Part shown: in pieces, positions 62,726 to 64,000 of the stretch
How the letters are laid out: every line of letters starts with the position of its first letter
How positions within the stretch are numbered: the stretch's first letter is position 1
Origin: JBKBUF01 sp046290815
GTDB taxonomy: Bacteria > Bacteroidota > Bacteroidia > Cytophagales > Cytophagaceae
Direction of reading: 5' to 3'
DNA length: 64,000 nucleotides
Assembly: GCA_046290815.1 (NCBI GenBank)
Contig: JBKBUF010000027.1
Coordinates: 1 to 64,000 of the forward strand
Notes under the pieces: model-generated
Told to the model about the DNA's origin: nothing
What the model saw: the letters and a program-made list of their open reading frames with translations, nothing else
Databases searched by the model: none
Translations under genes and position numbers: made by a program

Positions 62726-63409
62726 TTAGTTAAGGTTTGCAGTTTTAGCAATATTAGCATTCCTTTCTTTCAACTCTTTTATAGACTCAAGCTTTAATGA
62801 AAAATTCTTTTCAGAGGTAAACTCTTCCTGCATTTCCTGTTTCACCACATCTACATACTCCATCAGCTCAGCAAAAAATTCATCGAAATCAGCTTTAAAT
62901 GCAGCATAGTTGTTAATGAAATCAACAAGGCTTGAATCCATGTTCCAGGGACGAGAATTTACAATCCCAAATTGCTTAATAGAATTGTTCACCCCCTGCA
63001 ATGTTCTGAACTGGTACAACCAATCGTTTCCCAACAGACGCGGGAAAACCATTTTCAATTTGTAAGGAAAATTTACACAATGATCCATCAGAATATTATA
63101 AGTATCAGTTGCGAATTCCTTAAGGTCTTTATCAGAATATTTTTCCCAGTTGGCTGCCAGTAAATGATCGAAGAATATGTATGTAGCCTTGTATGACTGC
63201 TTTGCGTTTTTTGAAAACCTCTTCTGACACTGCAATACCAATGGATGCGATTCGCTGAACTCATTTATTTTGTCATTCAAAATCACACCTTTTTTATATA
63301 GTTTATGATACTCAGAGTAATCCCAATTGGTATTAAATTCTTTTACAAAATTACCTACAATGGTATATGGACAATCTCCTGACAAGTATAAGTGCGATAA
63401 GTAAAACAT
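62726..63409 (-). CDS. ACP phosphodiesterase (AcpH/YajB)-like protein, active-site residues changed
   Basis: A 227-residue protein. MFYLSHLYLSG, IVGNFVKEF, and FFDHLLAANWEKYSD line up with the DUF479/AcpH family, which removes phosphopantetheine from acyl carrier protein. However the family's D in the GNFxxD motif is Glu here, and the HRxID...TD segment (for example HRRID in E. coli) reads NDKINEFSE. Most metal- and substrate-binding residues are therefore altered, so this may be a non-catalytic or re-purposed relative. The C-terminal 60 residues form a charged helix. Single gene with a strong terminator. Confidence 0.65.
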   Translation of the reverse strand: MFYLSHLYLSGDCPYTIVGNFVKEFNTNWDYSEYHKLYKKGVILNDKINEFSESHPLVLQCQKRFSKNAKQSYKATYIFFDHLLAANWEKYSDKDLKEFATDTYNILMDHCVNFPYKLKMVFPRLLGNDWLYQFRTLQGVNNSIKQFGIVNSRPWNMDSSLVDFINNYAAFKADFDEFFAELMEYVDVVKQEMQEEFTSEKNFSLKLESIKELKERNANIAKTANLN

Positions 63410-63939
63410 AATTGTAATATTTTATGGTTTCGTTGGATTAAAGGTCCTAATAATAAATCAGCAAAACAAGGATTTTGGTGAAAAAATTTAATTTAAATAG
63501 TTGATTTTCAGGGTATTAAATTGAATCATTAGGCGTATTAAAAGCAATGGAATAGATTGGATTTAATTCGGAATTTTCTGTTTTATAAATGCTTAAAAAT
63601 GGAAGTGTAATCCCTGTTTAGTCAAAAAAAAACAATTGTTTTAATATAAATTCAGGAGTGACTAACTCTGTTGCCTGGAAAAATAATTCTTGTTTTTATC
63701 ACGCCTAATTACCTTTAATTCTATCTAAAAAATACTTTCATCTGTAATCCTTTATAAGGAGACAAATTTGCTTTCAAAGAGCCTAGCAAAACAGTTAACA
63801 TATTAATAATCAATATTTTATACAAAACAAAAATTGATTTCGGCAGTTCTTTTGACTAATTTTACCAATCGAAAGGGTTGAAGGGCAATCTATCATTTTC
63901 AACTTCCACCTGAATGTATAATTATTAAAATCTCATAAT
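63410..63939. other. 530-bp intergenic region, AT-rich
   Basis: A divergent gap between the AcpH-like gene and the gene entering from the right edge. A possible Bacteroidota-type promoter for the latter is TTG, 20 bp, TAATTTTA (63857-63864), close to the -33 TTG and -7 TAnnTTTG consensus. I see no RNA gene, repeat or credible open frame elsewhere in it. Confidence 0.4.
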
Positions 63940-64000
63940 ATGGAATATGTGCAAAATGCTTTAGCGCGATCAGAAGCAGCAACTAAATCAATTGACAGAG
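63940..64000 (+). CDS. 5' end of an unidentified gene, cut by the window edge
   Basis: ATG at 63940 opens 20 codons to the edge (MEYVQNALARSEAATKSIDR). The fragment looks soluble and helical with no signal peptide. A promoter-like TTG/TAATTTTA pair lies about 75 bp upstream. It is too short to name. Confidence 0.4.
   Translation, partial: MEYVQNALARSEAATKSIDR

Overview
The window looks like a chromosomal segment of a cellulolytic, gliding member of the Bacteroidota, order Cytophagales (Cytophaga/Sporocytophaga-like). The evidence is AT-rich DNA, three secreted glycoside hydrolases (GH5, GH8 and GH9 types) ending in type IX secretion (T9SS) sorting domains, CBM6 modules, a PorP/SprF partner next to a type-B (gliding-associated) C-terminal domain, and LytS/LytTR-type signalling. 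The genus is inferred from gene content only. I saw no rRNA, tRNA, CRISPR array or intact insertion sequence.

Layout. 1-4.8 kb: the edge of a minus-strand gene, then a secreted multidomain protein with a polymorphic-toxin-like C-terminus and small downstream genes (possible immunity). 4.9-9.8 kb: a minus-strand NAD-salvage cluster made of nrtR, nadM-Nudix, nadV and an unusual protein joining a degenerate nucleotidyltransferase-like domain to a SAM methyltransferase; 21-bp palindromes lie between nrtR and nadM. 9.9-12.5 kb: a frameshifted ankyrin lipoprotein, an MCE lipoprotein and an exported hypothetical. 12.6-16.6 kb: a GH5 cellulase divergent from a 7TM sensor that carries an IS1595-type zinc ribbon. 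16.6-18.7 kb: small envelope proteins. 18.9-26.6 kb: an NfeD/YqiJ-like, flotillin and giant AAA+ ATPase operon, with PspA found separately at 34.4 kb. 27-29 kb: GH9 cellulase. 29.7-34.3 kb: a DinB-like protein, a LuxR regulator and a 1071-residue protein built from about 91-residue aromatic repeats.

35-43.7 kb: a J-domain protein, then a CzcCBA-type metal efflux locus in which the inner-membrane pump and outer-membrane channel are one polypeptide, His-rich accessory proteins, a flavin-binding protein and a universal stress protein. 43.9-46.5 kb: an outer-membrane barrel with a LytS/LytTR two-component pair. 46.8-49.4 kb: a DUF3667 protein, a T9SS cargo protein and an F420-reductase-like oxidoreductase. 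49.5-57.9 kb: T9SS cargo (SBBP/MBG, FnIII and GH8-DUF11 proteins). 58-62.5 kb: a histidine kinase overlapping tail-to-tail with porP/sprF, which follows its type-B cargo. 62.7-64 kb: a degenerate ACP phosphodiesterase relative and the start of a gene cut by the right edge.

The main themes are polysaccharide degradation through T9SS, envelope stress and metal homeostasis, and NAD metabolism under a local repressor. The strongest candidates for something undescribed are the nucleotidyltransferase-methyltransferase protein in the NrtR-type locus, the transposase-derived DNA-binding tail on a 7TM sensor beside a cellulase, and the LuxR plus FPxYW-repeat pair.
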